A DNA stretch of 64,000 nt from Cryomorphaceae bacterium. Lineage in GTDB: Bacteria > Bacteroidota > Bacteroidia > Flavobacteriales > Schleiferiaceae. A model generated the notes under the pieces. That model searched no databases, had not been told where the DNA came from, and worked only from the letters and a program-made list of their open reading frames with translations. The stretch's first letter is position 1; each line of letters opens with the position of its first letter. Where the stretch lies: NCBI GenBank assembly GCA_024639785.1, contig JAHEGI010000003.1, forward strand, positions 113,698 to 177,697, read 5' to 3'. A program made the position numbers and the translations under genes. Shown here one piece after another: positions 36,401 through 45,116 of this stretch.

Positions 36401-37872
36401 GATTCCTCTTGGTCAATGTAGAAGGCGTTGTTCGCCGCTACGGCGCGGACTCCGTGTGCTTTACAAAATCGAAGGAGGGCTTCATTGACCACCTGCTCTT
36501 CAGGCAAGCCATGCCGGTTGATTTCGGCGTAGAAATCGTCTCCAAATTGTTCTTTATACCACAGAAAGGCCTCTTCTGCTTGCTTTTCTCCCACATTGAG
36601 TATGAGCGAGGGCACTTCGCCGTACAGACCGCCAGTCGTGCACATAACACCTTCTTTGTGGGCCGCAAGCAGTCCCTTATCAATGCGTGGCACGTAGTAA
36701 AAGCCCTCAATGAACGCAGAGGAACTTAGCTTGGCGAGATTGTGATAGCCCACTTTGTTCTTGGCCAACAGCGGAGTTTGGAATCCGTCGTCTTTTTGGC
36801 TCTTATCCGTTCGATCTCGGCAGACGTAGGCCTCGTATCCAACAATCGCTTTGAGCTCTGCTCGTCCTTCGGGGCGTGTTTTATTAAAATCTGACACGGC
36901 CTTGACAAATTGGAAGGCACCCATCATGTTCCCCAAATCTGTTAGGGCCACGGCGGGCTGATGGTCCTCCACTGCACGCTTTACCATCGCAGGTACCTTA
37001 GCCGTCGCCTGAAGGATGCTAAACTGGCTGTGGGCATGCACGTGGAAAAAATGCGGAGCGACATGCTGCCCTTGCTTCGCAGAGTCATCCCCCTGGTTCG
37101 CATCAGGATGCGATGTTTCCTGTACATCGGACACAGGGGTTTCCACGGCGATCGGTCGAGGTTTTTTGCCCGACGCGATCAAGGCGCTTTCCTCTTTGAG
37201 ATTCCGATGTTTAAGTCCAATTCCCGAGATGGGCTGGGGATGGGTCGACTGGAACTGAGCCAACATGGCGCCATCCCATCCGATGGCCTCGGGGCTCCAG
37301 TGCCCCATGCGCACTAATTCCCAAAAGCATCGAGCGGAAGCTTCGACGTCCGCAGAAGCATTGTGCGCTTCAGCGAAGTCTCCCTCAAAAAGGTGCGCAT
37401 GGAGTTCCGTCAGCTTGGGAATCTTGAATCCACTCCCCTTTCCACCCACAATCTGCGTGACTTTTGCCGTAGCCTGGGTACAGGTATCGAGCACTGGGAG
37501 CTGCAGCTTTCCGTGATTCCGGGTCAAACGCACAAATTCTGCGCCCATCACTTGAAGGTCAAAACGCAAGTTGTGCCCAATCAGAAATTTGGACTGTGCT
37601 AGCGCAGCCTCAAAAGCGTCCAACACCTCTGACATGGGATGCCCTTCTGCTTGGGCTAATGCCGTGGAAATTCCATGCACTTTTTGGGATCCAAAAGGGA
37701 TATTGAACCCGTCGGGATAGACCAAGTAATCTTTCGCCTCGATGAGACTACCATCCGCCGCATGCAATTGCCAAGCCAGCTGAACTACTCGAGGCCAGTT
37801 GTCTACATCTTCAATTGGGGCATTCCATCGCTGAGGAAGCCCGGTGGTTTCAGTGTCAAATACGAGATACAT
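33451..37872 (-). CDS. dnaE: DNA polymerase III alpha subunit with N-terminal proofreading exonuclease
   Basis: Main replicative polymerase, 1473 residues from the ATG at 37872 ([11 protein letters not shown]). Residues 1-200 form a DnaQ-like DEDDh exonuclease ([30 protein letters not shown]). Then come the PHP domain ([17 protein letters not shown]), the catalytic palm ([32 protein letters not shown]), the finger/thumb region ([44 protein letters not shown]) and an OB-fold near the end. A fused exonuclease is a known Bacteroidota trait. The nine codons upstream of 37872 are not needed. First gene of a unit with the YwqK and mnmA genes. Confidence 0.95.
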   Translation of the reverse strand: [1473 protein letters not shown]

Positions 37873-37940
37873 GCGTTCTTTAAAAATACCGCACACCACC
37901 CCGTTTCAGGGGCAAAATCATGGAAAGTTATTAACGATGT

Positions 37941-39245
37941 CTAGACGAGAACCGCCTCCAAATCATACTCCGATGAAGCCGTGATTTCGACCTCTACGAA
38001 GGTGCCTTTTTTTAGGTGAACCTCAGGAGCATGAATATGGACTTCATTGTCCACATCTGGACTGTCGTGTTCCGTCCTCCCTACATAGCCACCATCGGCC
38101 TCCACGCGATCGATGATGCAAACAAGGCGCTGGCCCACCTTTTTAGAATTTAAAGCTTCGGAAATGTCCATTTGGGCCTCCATAATGGCATTTAACCGGT
38201 CTTGCTTTACCTCCGCAGGGACGTCATCCTCTAGGCCAAATGCATGGGTGTTCTCCTCGTGGCTATAGGTGAACACGCCAAGCCGCTCAAAACGTTGGTC
38301 CTTGACCCATTGCAGGAGCGTCTGGAAATCCTCCTCTGTTTCACCCGGATAACCCACGATGAGGGTGGTTCGAATCGCCATCCCAGGCACTTTACTTCGC
38401 ATGGCGTCCAAAAGGCGATTCGTCTTCTCCATGGTAGTTCCACGGCGCATGCTCTTTAGGACAGGATCTGCGATGTGTTGCAAAGGAATGTCCACATAGG
38501 CGCAAACTTTAGGATTCTCTCGGATGACATCCAGGACGTCCTCCGGGAAGCCTGTTGGGAACAAATAATGCAATCGGATCCATGCAATCCCCTCGACCGC
38601 CGACAAGGCCGTAACCAAGTCCGCCAATCGTCGCTTATTATACAAATCCAGACCGTAGTAAGTCAAATCTTGCGCGATGAGGATCAACTCCACTACCCCT
38701 TTGGCGGCTAGCTTTTCGGCCTCAATCACCAAATCTTCAATAGGCGTGCTTTTATGCCCCCCGCGCATCAAGGGAATAGCACAGAAGGAACAGGGGCGAT
38801 CACAGCCTTCAGAAATCTTGAGGTACGCATAATGTTGAGGCGTCGTGGTTAAGCGTTCTCCAACTAATTCTCTCTTGTAATCTGCTCCGAGGGCCTTTAG
38901 GAGCAGCGGGAGGTCCCTAGTCCCGAAGTACTGATCAACATCTGGAATTTCTTTTTCCAAATCGGGCTTGTATCGCTCGCTCAAGCAACCAGTCACAAAC
39001 ACTTGGTCTAGATGGCCCGCCTTCTTTGCTGAAACGGCGTCTAAAATCGTGTTGACCGATTCCTCTTTGGCATTGTCAATAAAGCCGCAGGTATTGATGA
39101 CGACAATGCGCCCTTCCTCCTCGTGAACCACATCCTTGCCGGACGCTTGAAGCTGGCCCATCAGGATCTCGCTATCGTAGACATTTTTGGAGCAACCCAG
39201 GGTAATCACATTGATGCGATTCTTCTTTGCAGAGCGCGTTCTCAT
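37941..39245 (-). CDS. rimO: Ribosomal protein S12 methylthiotransferase
   Basis: Radical-SAM enzyme that adds a methylthio group to an aspartate of ribosomal protein S12. The 434-residue protein has the N-terminal UPF0004 domain with NVITLGCSKNVYDSE, INTCGFIDNAKEES and TGCLSERY (three cluster cysteines). The radical-SAM motif CDRPCSFCAIPLMRG follows, and a C-terminal TRAM domain ends in ITASSEYDLEAVLV. These features separate it from MiaB. It lies 6 bp after amn. Confidence 0.94.
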   Translation of the reverse strand: MRTRSAKKNRINVITLGCSKNVYDSEILMGQLQASGKDVVHEEEGRIVVINTCGFIDNAKEESVNTILDAVSAKKAGHLDQVFVTGCLSERYKPDLEKEIPDVDQYFGTRDLPLLLKALGADYKRELVGERLTTTPQHYAYLKISEGCDRPCSFCAIPLMRGGHKSTPIEDLVIEAEKLAAKGVVELILIAQDLTYYGLDLYNKRRLADLVTALSAVEGIAWIRLHYLFPTGFPEDVLDVIRENPKVCAYVDIPLQHIADPVLKSMRRGTTMEKTNRLLDAMRSKVPGMAIRTTLIVGYPGETEEDFQTLLQWVKDQRFERLGVFTYSHEENTHAFGLEDDVPAEVKQDRLNAIMEAQMDISEALNSKKVGQRLVCIIDRVEADGGYVGRTEHDSPDVDNEVHIHAPEVHLKKGTFVEVEITASSEYDLEAVLV

Positions 39246-39251
39246 AATAAA

Positions 39252-40022
39252 TTAAAACTTCAAGTGACGAACTGAAAGTCCCTCATTTTTAATTTCTTCC
39301 AGTGATTCGATACCAATGGAAATATGGGTGTTCACGAAGTCCTTGCTAACCAAGGAGTCGCTTGCTTCGGTCTTGACCCCTTCCGGCACCATTGGTTGAT
39401 CTGAAACAAGTAAAAGGGCACCCAAAGGGATGCGATTCTTAAAGCCCGCAGAAAACAATGTGGCCGTCTCCATGTCGATCGCCATGGCTCTAATTTCCTC
39501 GAGGTAGGCCTTGAATGCCTCATCATGTTCCCATACTCGGCGGTTGGTAGTATAGACGGTACCCGTCCAATAATCGCAGGCTCTGTTTCGAATAATGTGT
39601 GACACCGCTCGCTGTAAAGAGAAGGCAGGCAACGCGGGAACTTCGGCCGGGAAATAGGCATTGGAAGCTCCCTCCCCGCGAATTGCTCCAATAGGAACGA
39701 TATAGTCACCGATTTCTGTGCGTTTTTTCAACCCTCCGCACTTGCCAAGAAACAAGACCGCTTTAGGACGAATTGCACTGAGCAAATCACTGATGGTGGC
39801 TGCATTAGGACTCCCCATCCCGAAGTTGATCATGGTAATCCCTTGACCCTGAGCACAAGGCATGGACTTACCCTCACCTAGAAGCACGCCATCGGTCAAT
39901 TCCACAAAGCGATGCAGGTAGTCATTGAAATTCGTGAGCAAAATGTACTCCGTAAAATCCTCTAGGGCGAGTCCCGTATAGCGAGGGAGCCAGTTGGCGG
40001 TAATTTCTTCTTTTGTTTTCAT
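39252..40022 (-). CDS. amn: AMP nucleosidase
   Basis: Splits AMP into adenine and ribose 5-phosphate, cytosolic. The 256-residue protein is the short form common in Bacteroidota, without the N-terminal regulatory domain of the E. coli enzyme. It shows the phosphorylase-superfamily core: MINFGMGSPNAATISDLL, VLFLGKCGGLKKRTEIGDYIVP, IRGEGASNAYFP and MAIDMETATLFSAGF with the ribose-binding glutamate. The start overlaps the ftsY stop by 4 bp. Confidence 0.88.
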   Translation of the reverse strand: MKTKEEITANWLPRYTGLALEDFTEYILLTNFNDYLHRFVELTDGVLLGEGKSMPCAQGQGITMINFGMGSPNAATISDLLSAIRPKAVLFLGKCGGLKKRTEIGDYIVPIGAIRGEGASNAYFPAEVPALPAFSLQRAVSHIIRNRACDYWTGTVYTTNRRVWEHDEAFKAYLEEIRAMAIDMETATLFSAGFKNRIPLGALLLVSDQPMVPEGVKTEASDSLVSKDFVNTHISIGIESLEEIKNEGLSVRHLKF

Positions 40023-40918
40023 GCGAATAAGGCGTTTATATAGGCTTCTGCATCGAAAGGAACCAGGTCATTCACCCCTTCTCCAATGCCGACAAAGCGC
40101 ACAGGTATGTTCAATTTGGCGGCGATCGCCAGGGCTACGCCCCCTTTGGCTGTACCATCCATTTTGGTCAATACTAGGCCCGATACATGGGTCACTTTGG
40201 AAAACTCAATGGCTTGCTGAACGGCATTTTGGCCCGTGGATGCGTCGAGCACTAGAAGCACTTCATGCGGAGCATCCGGAATGACCTTCTCCATGACCCG
40301 CTTGATTTTTGACAACTCATTCATCAAGTTGACCTTGTTGTGCAGACGGCCTGCGGTATCTACGATAATCAGGTCCGCCTGGGAGCGATTTCCCTCCTCC
40401 ACGGCGGCATAGGCCACGGCGGCAGGATCGGTATTCATGCCCTTCTCCACGATGGGCACATCGACGCGCTCAGCCCAAATCTTTAATTGATCTACGGCAG
40501 CGGCACGGAAGGTATCCGCTGCACCGAGGAGGACCTTCTTGCCCTGACCTTTATAGTAACTGGCTAATTTCCCAATACTTGTCGTTTTACCTACCCCGTT
40601 GACACCCACAACGAGGGTCACATGGGGTCCTGGACTATGCAAAGCAATTGGACCCGAGGGCTGACCAGACATCGAAGCGATTAACGTTTCACGGATATGT
40701 GCCTTGAGCTCTTCTTCGCCCAAGTATTTATCTTTTGCCACGCGTTCTTGCACCGCTTCTACAAGGGAAACCGCCGTATCGACGCCAACATCCGCAGAGA
40801 CAAGAGCCTCTTCCAAGGCATCTAGCGTATCCTCGTCAACTGTGCTCCGGCCAACAACGGCACGACTTAGCTTGCCAAGCAAACTCTCACGGGTCTTTCC
40901 TAATCCAAACAAGGCCAT
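40019..40918 (-). CDS. ftsY: Signal recognition particle receptor FtsY
   Basis: SRP receptor GTPase that delivers nascent membrane proteins to the translocon. At 299 residues it consists of the NG domain only and lacks the acidic A domain of E. coli FtsY. Visible GTPase motifs are [45 protein letters not shown] and [12 protein letters not shown]. It begins after a hairpin that ends the rpmB-rpmG-DUF4295 unit and is followed by amn and rimO in tight order. Confidence 0.95.
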   Translation of the reverse strand: MALFGLGKTRESLLGKLSRAVVGRSTVDEDTLDALEEALVSADVGVDTAVSLVEAVQERVAKDKYLGEEELKAHIRETLIASMSGQPSGPIALHSPGPHVTLVVGVNGVGKTTSIGKLASYYKGQGKKVLLGAADTFRAAAVDQLKIWAERVDVPIVEKGMNTDPAAVAYAAVEEGNRSQADLIIVDTAGRLHNKVNLMNELSKIKRVMEKVIPDAPHEVLLVLDASTGQNAVQQAIEFSKVTHVSGLVLTKMDGTAKGGVALAIAAKLNIPVRFVGIGEGVNDLVPFDAEAYINALFA

Positions 40919-40928
40919 ACTACAAGGT

Positions 40929-40957
40929 AAAAAAAAGCCGCTCGGTAGGAGCGGCTC
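40929..40957 (-). terminator. Terminator or attenuator between DUF4295 and ftsY
   Basis: On the minus strand, stem GCCGCTC, loop CTACC, GAGCGGC, followed by a T8 run. It lies only about 10 nt upstream of ftsY, so it either ends the ribosomal unit or partly limits read-through. Confidence 0.7.
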
Positions 40958-40984
40958 TGTGTTGAACGATGTCTCGTTGCAATC

Positions 40985-41134
40985 TTAGCTGTTGAAGAAG
41001 TTGTTTACATCATCCTTGATGATGATTTTCTCTTCGTAGGCATAGGCTCCTTTAGAAGACTTTACCAATTTCAATGCCTTGGTGTAGCTGACACCACCGG
41101 CTTTTTTCAAGGTTGCTACTACTTTCTTTGCCAT
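40985..41134 (-). CDS. DUF4295 small protein of the L28-L33 operon
   Basis: A 49-residue basic protein. It begins MAKKVVATLKKAGGVSYTK and ends in DDVNNFFNS. It matches DUF4295, a Bacteroidota-specific small protein regularly found directly after rpmG. Its position and basic character suggest a ribosome-linked role, but none is proven as far as I know. It is 2 bp downstream of rpmG. Confidence 0.85.
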   Translation of the reverse strand: MAKKVVATLKKAGGVSYTKALKLVKSSKGAYAYEEKIIIKDDVNNFFNS

Positions 41135-41136
41135 GA

Positions 41137-41319
41137 TTACTTAATTTCTTTGTGCACCGTCATGCGCTTTAGGATGGGATTGAATTTCTTAATCTCCATG
41201 CGGTCGGGTGTGTTCTTCTTATTCTTGGTGGTGATATAGCGAGACGTGCCAGCTTGGCCACTCTCTTTGTGCTCAGTGCACTCTAGGATCACTTGGATAC
41301 GATTGCCTTTTTTCGCCAT
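41137..41319 (-). CDS. rpmG: 50S ribosomal protein L33
   Basis: A 60-residue L33 with [42 protein letters not shown] and a basic C-terminus. Only one cysteine is present, so it is the zinc-independent (C-minus) form. It lies 11 bp after rpmB. Confidence 0.95.
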   Translation of the reverse strand: MAKKGNRIQVILECTEHKESGQAGTSRYITTKNKKNTPDRMEIKKFNPILKRMTVHKEIK

Positions 41320-41330
41320 GATGAATCAGA

Positions 41331-41570
41331 TTAAATGGCAACGTTGCCGTTAGCGCGGGCTTCGGAAAGCACAGCTTCAATTCCTTTCTTGTTGATGGTT
41401 TTCAAGGCCGCCGCAGAGATACGCAGGGTTACCCACTGGTCCTCGCTGGGCACGTAAAAACGCTTGCGCAATAAGTTCACATTGAACTTGCGCTTGTTCT
41501 TCTTGTTCGAGAAAGACACGTGGTTACCTACCATCGCTTTCTTTCCTGTGATTTCACAAACTCGTGACAT
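41331..41570 (-). CDS. rpmB: 50S ribosomal protein L28
   Basis: A 79-residue L28 starting [19 protein letters not shown], followed by [20 protein letters not shown] and a C-terminal [20 protein letters not shown]. Normal length. It is the first gene of the rpmB-rpmG-DUF4295 unit, driven by a TAnnTTTG promoter about 40 bp upstream. Confidence 0.96.
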   Translation of the reverse strand: MSRVCEITGKKAMVGNHVSFSNKKNKRKFNVNLLRKRFYVPSEDQWVTLRISAAALKTINKKGIEAVLSEARANGNVAI

Positions 41571-41611
41571 AGCTACTTAGTACTTAGTAAGACCGTTTCA
41601 CAACGGGTGCG

Positions 41612-41619
41612 CAAAGATA
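41612..41619 (-). promoter_or_regulatory. TAnnTTTG -7 element of rpmB
   Basis: The minus strand reads TATCTTTG, a full match, with an AT-rich stretch upstream. It gives a leader of about 35 nt. Confidence 0.6.
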
Positions 41620-41682
41620 TATAAAGTTTCCTATAAAACACGGGGTCTACAGGGCTTTTTTTTACCCTTCATGACGGCCGGA

Positions 41683-42924
41683 TTACCTAGATAGCCCTTG
41701 GCGTAGGGCATTGAGACCAGCCAAAATGCTCTTTTCAATCACTCGGCCTCGATCCTTCCCCATCTGGAAACGATGCGACCAGGAATACCCCGGACCAGAA
41801 ACAGCAATCCACACGGTGCCCACCGGCTTGGCTTCGGAGCCACCGCTTGGACCAGCAATCCCGCTCGTCGCAATGGCCCAGTCCGTTTTCAAGTGTTTTC
41901 GCACACCCGCAGCCATTTGCTTGACCACGGGCTCACTCACTGCCCCATGCACTAGTAAATCCGCCGGATTCACCGACAGCTGCGCCTGCTTTATTCCATT
42001 CGCATAGGCCACAATACCCCCTTGAAAATACGCTGAGCTGCCTGCTACTGACGTAATCCGCGCAGCGATGCCACCTCCTGTGCAACTCTCTGCGGTGGAC
42101 AGCGTTTCACCCCGGGCCACCAGTAGCTCGCCAATAAGCTCTTCCAAAGGCTTAAGCTCTTCGGCATAGGCGTCTTCTCCCAAAAGCTGCTTTAAACTCT
42201 CCGCAGATGCTGTGATTTTTGCAAGCAAAGCATCTTCTTGCGCTGCTGGACCCGCAATGGAAATGCGAAGCTTCACGAGGCCTGGAGAAGGTAAGTACGC
42301 CAAAGTCAACGGCACCTCCAATGCCGATTCCCAATTCTGCATTCGCAAGGCTAGATCAGATTCCGGGATGCCTTGGACAACTAAATAGCGATGAAGTAGC
42401 ACCTCATTCCGCTCGGCTCGCATGCGGGGCAAAATACCATCCTCCATGATTCTTTTCATCTCATAGGGCACCCCAGGCATAGATAGAATACGCTGGTGGC
42501 CGCGGGTCCACAGCATGCCCTGAGCTGTGCCTACCGCGTTAGGAATTACCTCAGCTGAAGCCGGCAACTCCGCTTGCGGACGATTGAGCGCATTGGGCAC
42601 TCGACCCATACTTGCAAAAAGTGTTTCAATGTGCGCATAGACTTCCGGATGAAACACAAGTTCATCGTGAAAATATTCACAGAGCACTTTTTTAGTCAGG
42701 TCATCTTTTGTTGGGCCCAATCCCCCCGTCACTAAAATCCAGTCAATTCCGGCCGGAACCGCATCAAGCGCCGCTTTAATTGCTTCGGGTTGGTCCGAAA
42801 TCGAGGTGATTCGCTCTACTTGTACCCCGCATTCATTCAGGCGCTGGCCTAGCCAGGCCGAGTTGCTATCGACCGTCTGACCGAGGAGTATTTCTGTTCC
42901 AATCGTGATGATTTCTGCGCGCAT
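41683..42924 (-). CDS. cinA: CinA-family protein (competence/damage-inducible; NMN amidohydrolase)
   Basis: A 413-residue two-domain protein. The N-terminal MoCF-like domain (AEIITIGTEILLGQTVDSNSA, TGGLGPTKDDLT) acts on ADP-ribose in characterised members. The C-terminal amidase domain (TLSTAESCTGGGIAARIT, ATSGIAGPSGGSEAKPVGTVWIA) deamidates nicotinamide mononucleotide in pyridine nucleotide recycling. The start at 42924 fits the family; the upstream frame is a shadow. Its -7 element ends 4 nt before the ATG. Divergent from cdd. Confidence 0.93.
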   Translation of the reverse strand: MRAEIITIGTEILLGQTVDSNSAWLGQRLNECGVQVERITSISDQPEAIKAALDAVPAGIDWILVTGGLGPTKDDLTKKVLCEYFHDELVFHPEVYAHIETLFASMGRVPNALNRPQAELPASAEVIPNAVGTAQGMLWTRGHQRILSMPGVPYEMKRIMEDGILPRMRAERNEVLLHRYLVVQGIPESDLALRMQNWESALEVPLTLAYLPSPGLVKLRISIAGPAAQEDALLAKITASAESLKQLLGEDAYAEELKPLEELIGELLVARGETLSTAESCTGGGIAARITSVAGSSAYFQGGIVAYANGIKQAQLSVNPADLLVHGAVSEPVVKQMAAGVRKHLKTDWAIATSGIAGPSGGSEAKPVGTVWIAVSGPGYSWSHRFQMGKDRGRVIEKSILAGLNALRQGLSR

Positions 42925-42928
42925 CGTC

Positions 42929-42936
42929 CAAAGGTA
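42929..42936 (-). promoter_or_regulatory. TAnnTTTG -7 element, leaderless, of cinA
   Basis: The minus strand reads TACCTTTG, a full match, 4 nt before the cinA ATG. Confidence 0.6.
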
Positions 42937-42989
42937 GGGTTGGAAGCCACGCCTTTTTGCGTAGATTTCCACGTCCAACCCCTATTGAC

Positions 42990-43466
42990 ATGAAGAAGAT
43001 CGAAATCACGCTGGACACCTATGATGCGCTTGCAAGCCTGAATGACTCGGATCAAGGCCTAGTTCGTGCCGCAATCCAACGGCTTGGTAGCGGCCATGCC
43101 CCGTATTCCAACTTCCATGTAAGTGCCGCCTGTCGCACTGAGGACGGGCAAATTTGGATTGGCACCAATCAAGAAAACGCTTCATTTCCGGTTGGCATCT
43201 GTGCGGAACGCGTAGCACTCTCCGTGGCCAATATGCAAGCGCCTGGCCAGTCTGTGCTCGAAATGGCGATTGTATACCGCGACCCTAGCCACAGACATCA
43301 TGAGCCATTGGCCCCGTGTGGGATGTGCCGACAGGCCCTAAGCGAGCAAAGCCAAAGACAAAATAGCCCGGTGCGCTTACTGCTGGCCAATGAAAAAGGG
43401 GCTACATGGGTTTGTGCCGATGCCAACGCCCTGTTACCCCTTTCCTTTAGCTTAAAGGACCTGTAG
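42990..43466 (+). CDS. cdd: Cytidine deaminase
   Basis: Deaminates cytidine and deoxycytidine to uridine forms in pyrimidine salvage. The 158-residue protein has the zinc-binding CAERVAL motif (C71, catalytic E73) and PCGMCRQAL (two further cysteines), plus the substrate loop NFHVSAACRTEDG. The start at 42990 (MKKIEITLDTYDAL) is preferred to the open frame upstream, which overlaps the cinA promoter. Converges with the following minus-strand gene with a 3 bp gap. Confidence 0.93.
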   Translation: MKKIEITLDTYDALASLNDSDQGLVRAAIQRLGSGHAPYSNFHVSAACRTEDGQIWIGTNQENASFPVGICAERVALSVANMQAPGQSVLEMAIVYRDPSHRHHEPLAPCGMCRQALSEQSQRQNSPVRLLLANEKGATWVCADANALLPLSFSLKDL

Positions 43467-43469
43467 CGT

Positions 43470-44372
43470 TTAGCCTGCAGAAACCTCCTCGAGCAAGTCT
43501 AAATATTCTTGTCGAGTGAATTCCTGCACATGGCTCACGCCATTTTCCTTGCTCTGAGTCCCCAAGAAGTAGCGTTGGCTTGCGCCCTCCCCTTCGATTC
43601 GAATTCGAAGCTCAAAATCCGCATCCCCATCCACAAATTGAGGGAAGTAATATTTGAACATTTCGCGCGAGGCTTTGAGCAGATTCGACTTGTAGGGCAC
43701 AAAGACCACTTCGCCCCCCTTTGCACCGTCCAAAAGGCGATATAAAATAACATCCACATCACTGTTGTAATCCACTCGGTAGCCCAACTGACCTTCATCG
43801 GTCGTATCTATGGAATAATGCCGCTCTCCTCGTTCTAAGGTGTGACTTTCATCGCCCACATAGAAGAGATCCTCCGCCGTGAGGAATGAATCTGCAACGG
43901 CTCCGATAAATGGCATCCACTTACTGTAGTCTGGCAAACGCAATTTGTCGGGTACTAATCGGAATTCATATTGCACGGTATCCTTGCTACGGCTGGCCTC
44001 AATGATCGCAGAAAGGCCCATTGGGTGATTCAACGGGTTGAAGCCCGAAGTGTCAACGACATACTTGCCTGGGAATGCCTTTTGGATCGCCTTCTGTTGC
44101 TTTCTATCCGTTGCAGTCACATTCACCGTAGTGACTCGACGCTCCATATTATCCCGAGAAATCGTTTCAAGTTCTGCCGTAATCAAAAACGGCGTGTATT
44201 GTACGATGAAGGTATTTTCTTCCAACGCCAGAAATGCTGGAGCCATTTGACGCAAACCAACAGAATCTTGACCAAGCAGATTATAAGGTAATTGTGCTAA
44301 GGCAGGGTCAACCTTTTGAGCCTGAGCAGCTGCACTGAACAGCATGGCCGCGGCAATCAAGTAGTTTTTCAT
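43470..44372 (-). CDS. Secreted protein of unknown function
   Basis: A 300-residue protein with a clear signal peptide (MKNYLIAAAMLFSAAAQAQ). I recognise no domain. The mature chain alternates beta-like stretches and charged segments, contains no cysteine and ends near an EYLDLLEEV helix. It could be a periplasmic or surface protein. It has its own -7 element 4 nt before the ATG and is divergent from cutC. Confidence 0.75.
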   Translation of the reverse strand: MKNYLIAAAMLFSAAAQAQKVDPALAQLPYNLLGQDSVGLRQMAPAFLALEENTFIVQYTPFLITAELETISRDNMERRVTTVNVTATDRKQQKAIQKAFPGKYVVDTSGFNPLNHPMGLSAIIEASRSKDTVQYEFRLVPDKLRLPDYSKWMPFIGAVADSFLTAEDLFYVGDESHTLERGERHYSIDTTDEGQLGYRVDYNSDVDVILYRLLDGAKGGEVVFVPYKSNLLKASREMFKYYFPQFVDGDADFELRIRIEGEGASQRYFLGTQSKENGVSHVQEFTRQEYLDLLEEVSAG

Positions 44373-44376
44373 GCGT

Positions 44377-44384
44377 CAAGTATA
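44377..44384 (-). promoter_or_regulatory. -7 element, leaderless, of the secreted unknown gene
   Basis: The minus strand reads TATACTTG, one mismatch to TAnnTTTG, 4 nt before the ATG. Confidence 0.4.
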
Positions 44385-44398
44385 CCAAAATATTGTGC

Positions 44399-44406
44399 CA
44401 TATTTG
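44399..44406 (+). promoter_or_regulatory. -7 element of cutC
   Basis: CATATTTG, one mismatch to TAnnTTTG, 8 nt before the cutC ATG. It faces away from the neighbouring minus-strand promoter 15 bp away. Confidence 0.4.
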
Positions 44407-44414
44407 ATCCAAAT

Positions 44415-45068
44415 ATGCTTGAAATCTGCACTTTTTCATTGGAAGATGCTTTTACAGCCGTTGAGGCCGGTGCAGAGCGGCTTGAAGTGTGTAGAGACTA
44501 CCGCGTGGGTGGCCTTACCCCTCCGTCGGAGTGGATTTTTGCCTTAAAGCACAGCGTCAACATACCCTTGGTCGCCATGGTTCGCCCGCGAGCTGGGAAC
44601 TTCACTTACAGTCCCGACGAATGGGCACACATGCAGGCCAGTGGACTCGCCTTGCGAAAAGCAGGGGCACATGCCTTGGTTTTTGGTGGCATCACGGCCA
44701 AAGGGCAACTCGACGTACCGCGCTGCAAGCAGTTCATCCAAGGGGTGGGATTGCCCTGTGTGCTGCACCGCGCCTTTGATGAACTTTCGGACCCCACCCA
44801 AGGCCTCGAAGATGCCGTTAGCGCAGGTTTCAGCCGAATTCTCACCGGCTATGGATCTGTGAACCGAAGACTCCTACAAGAGTTAAAAAGGCAGGCAGGC
44901 CAGCGCATCGAAATCCTTCCTGGAGGCGGCATCCGCTCCAGCAATGCCACGACCTATACAGAACTTGGCTTCCGCCAATTGCACAGTTCTGCAATTTTGG
45001 ACCATGAACGATTAGAAGTTCATGCCGAAGAAGTCCGAGCCCTCTTAAGCGTGTTGCAGCGGGCATAA
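44415..45068 (+). CDS. cutC: CutC-family protein
   Basis: A 217-residue TIM-barrel protein of the CutC family, once linked to copper homeostasis; the biochemical role is not firmly known. Motifs: MLEICTFSLEDAFTAVEAGAERLEVC, GGLTPPSEWI, VPLVAMVRPRAGNFTYSPDE, GALTALVFGG-like HALVFGGITAKGQLD, HRAFDELSDP, RILTGYGS and ILPGGGIRSSN. The start at 44415 matches the family. It stands alone. Confidence 0.92.
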   Translation: MLEICTFSLEDAFTAVEAGAERLEVCRDYRVGGLTPPSEWIFALKHSVNIPLVAMVRPRAGNFTYSPDEWAHMQASGLALRKAGAHALVFGGITAKGQLDVPRCKQFIQGVGLPCVLHRAFDELSDPTQGLEDAVSAGFSRILTGYGSVNRRLLQELKRQAGQRIEILPGGGIRSSNATTYTELGFRQLHSSAILDHERLEVHAEEVRALLSVLQRA

Positions 45069-45116
45069 ACAAGCCCGCACAAAGCGGACTTCTACAACGT
45101 TACAACGCGCTAACAA

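Noticed and set aside
33451..37872. Fusion of proofreading exonuclease to DnaE as a novelty
   Set aside because: N-terminal DnaQ-like domains on DnaE are an established feature of Bacteroidota.
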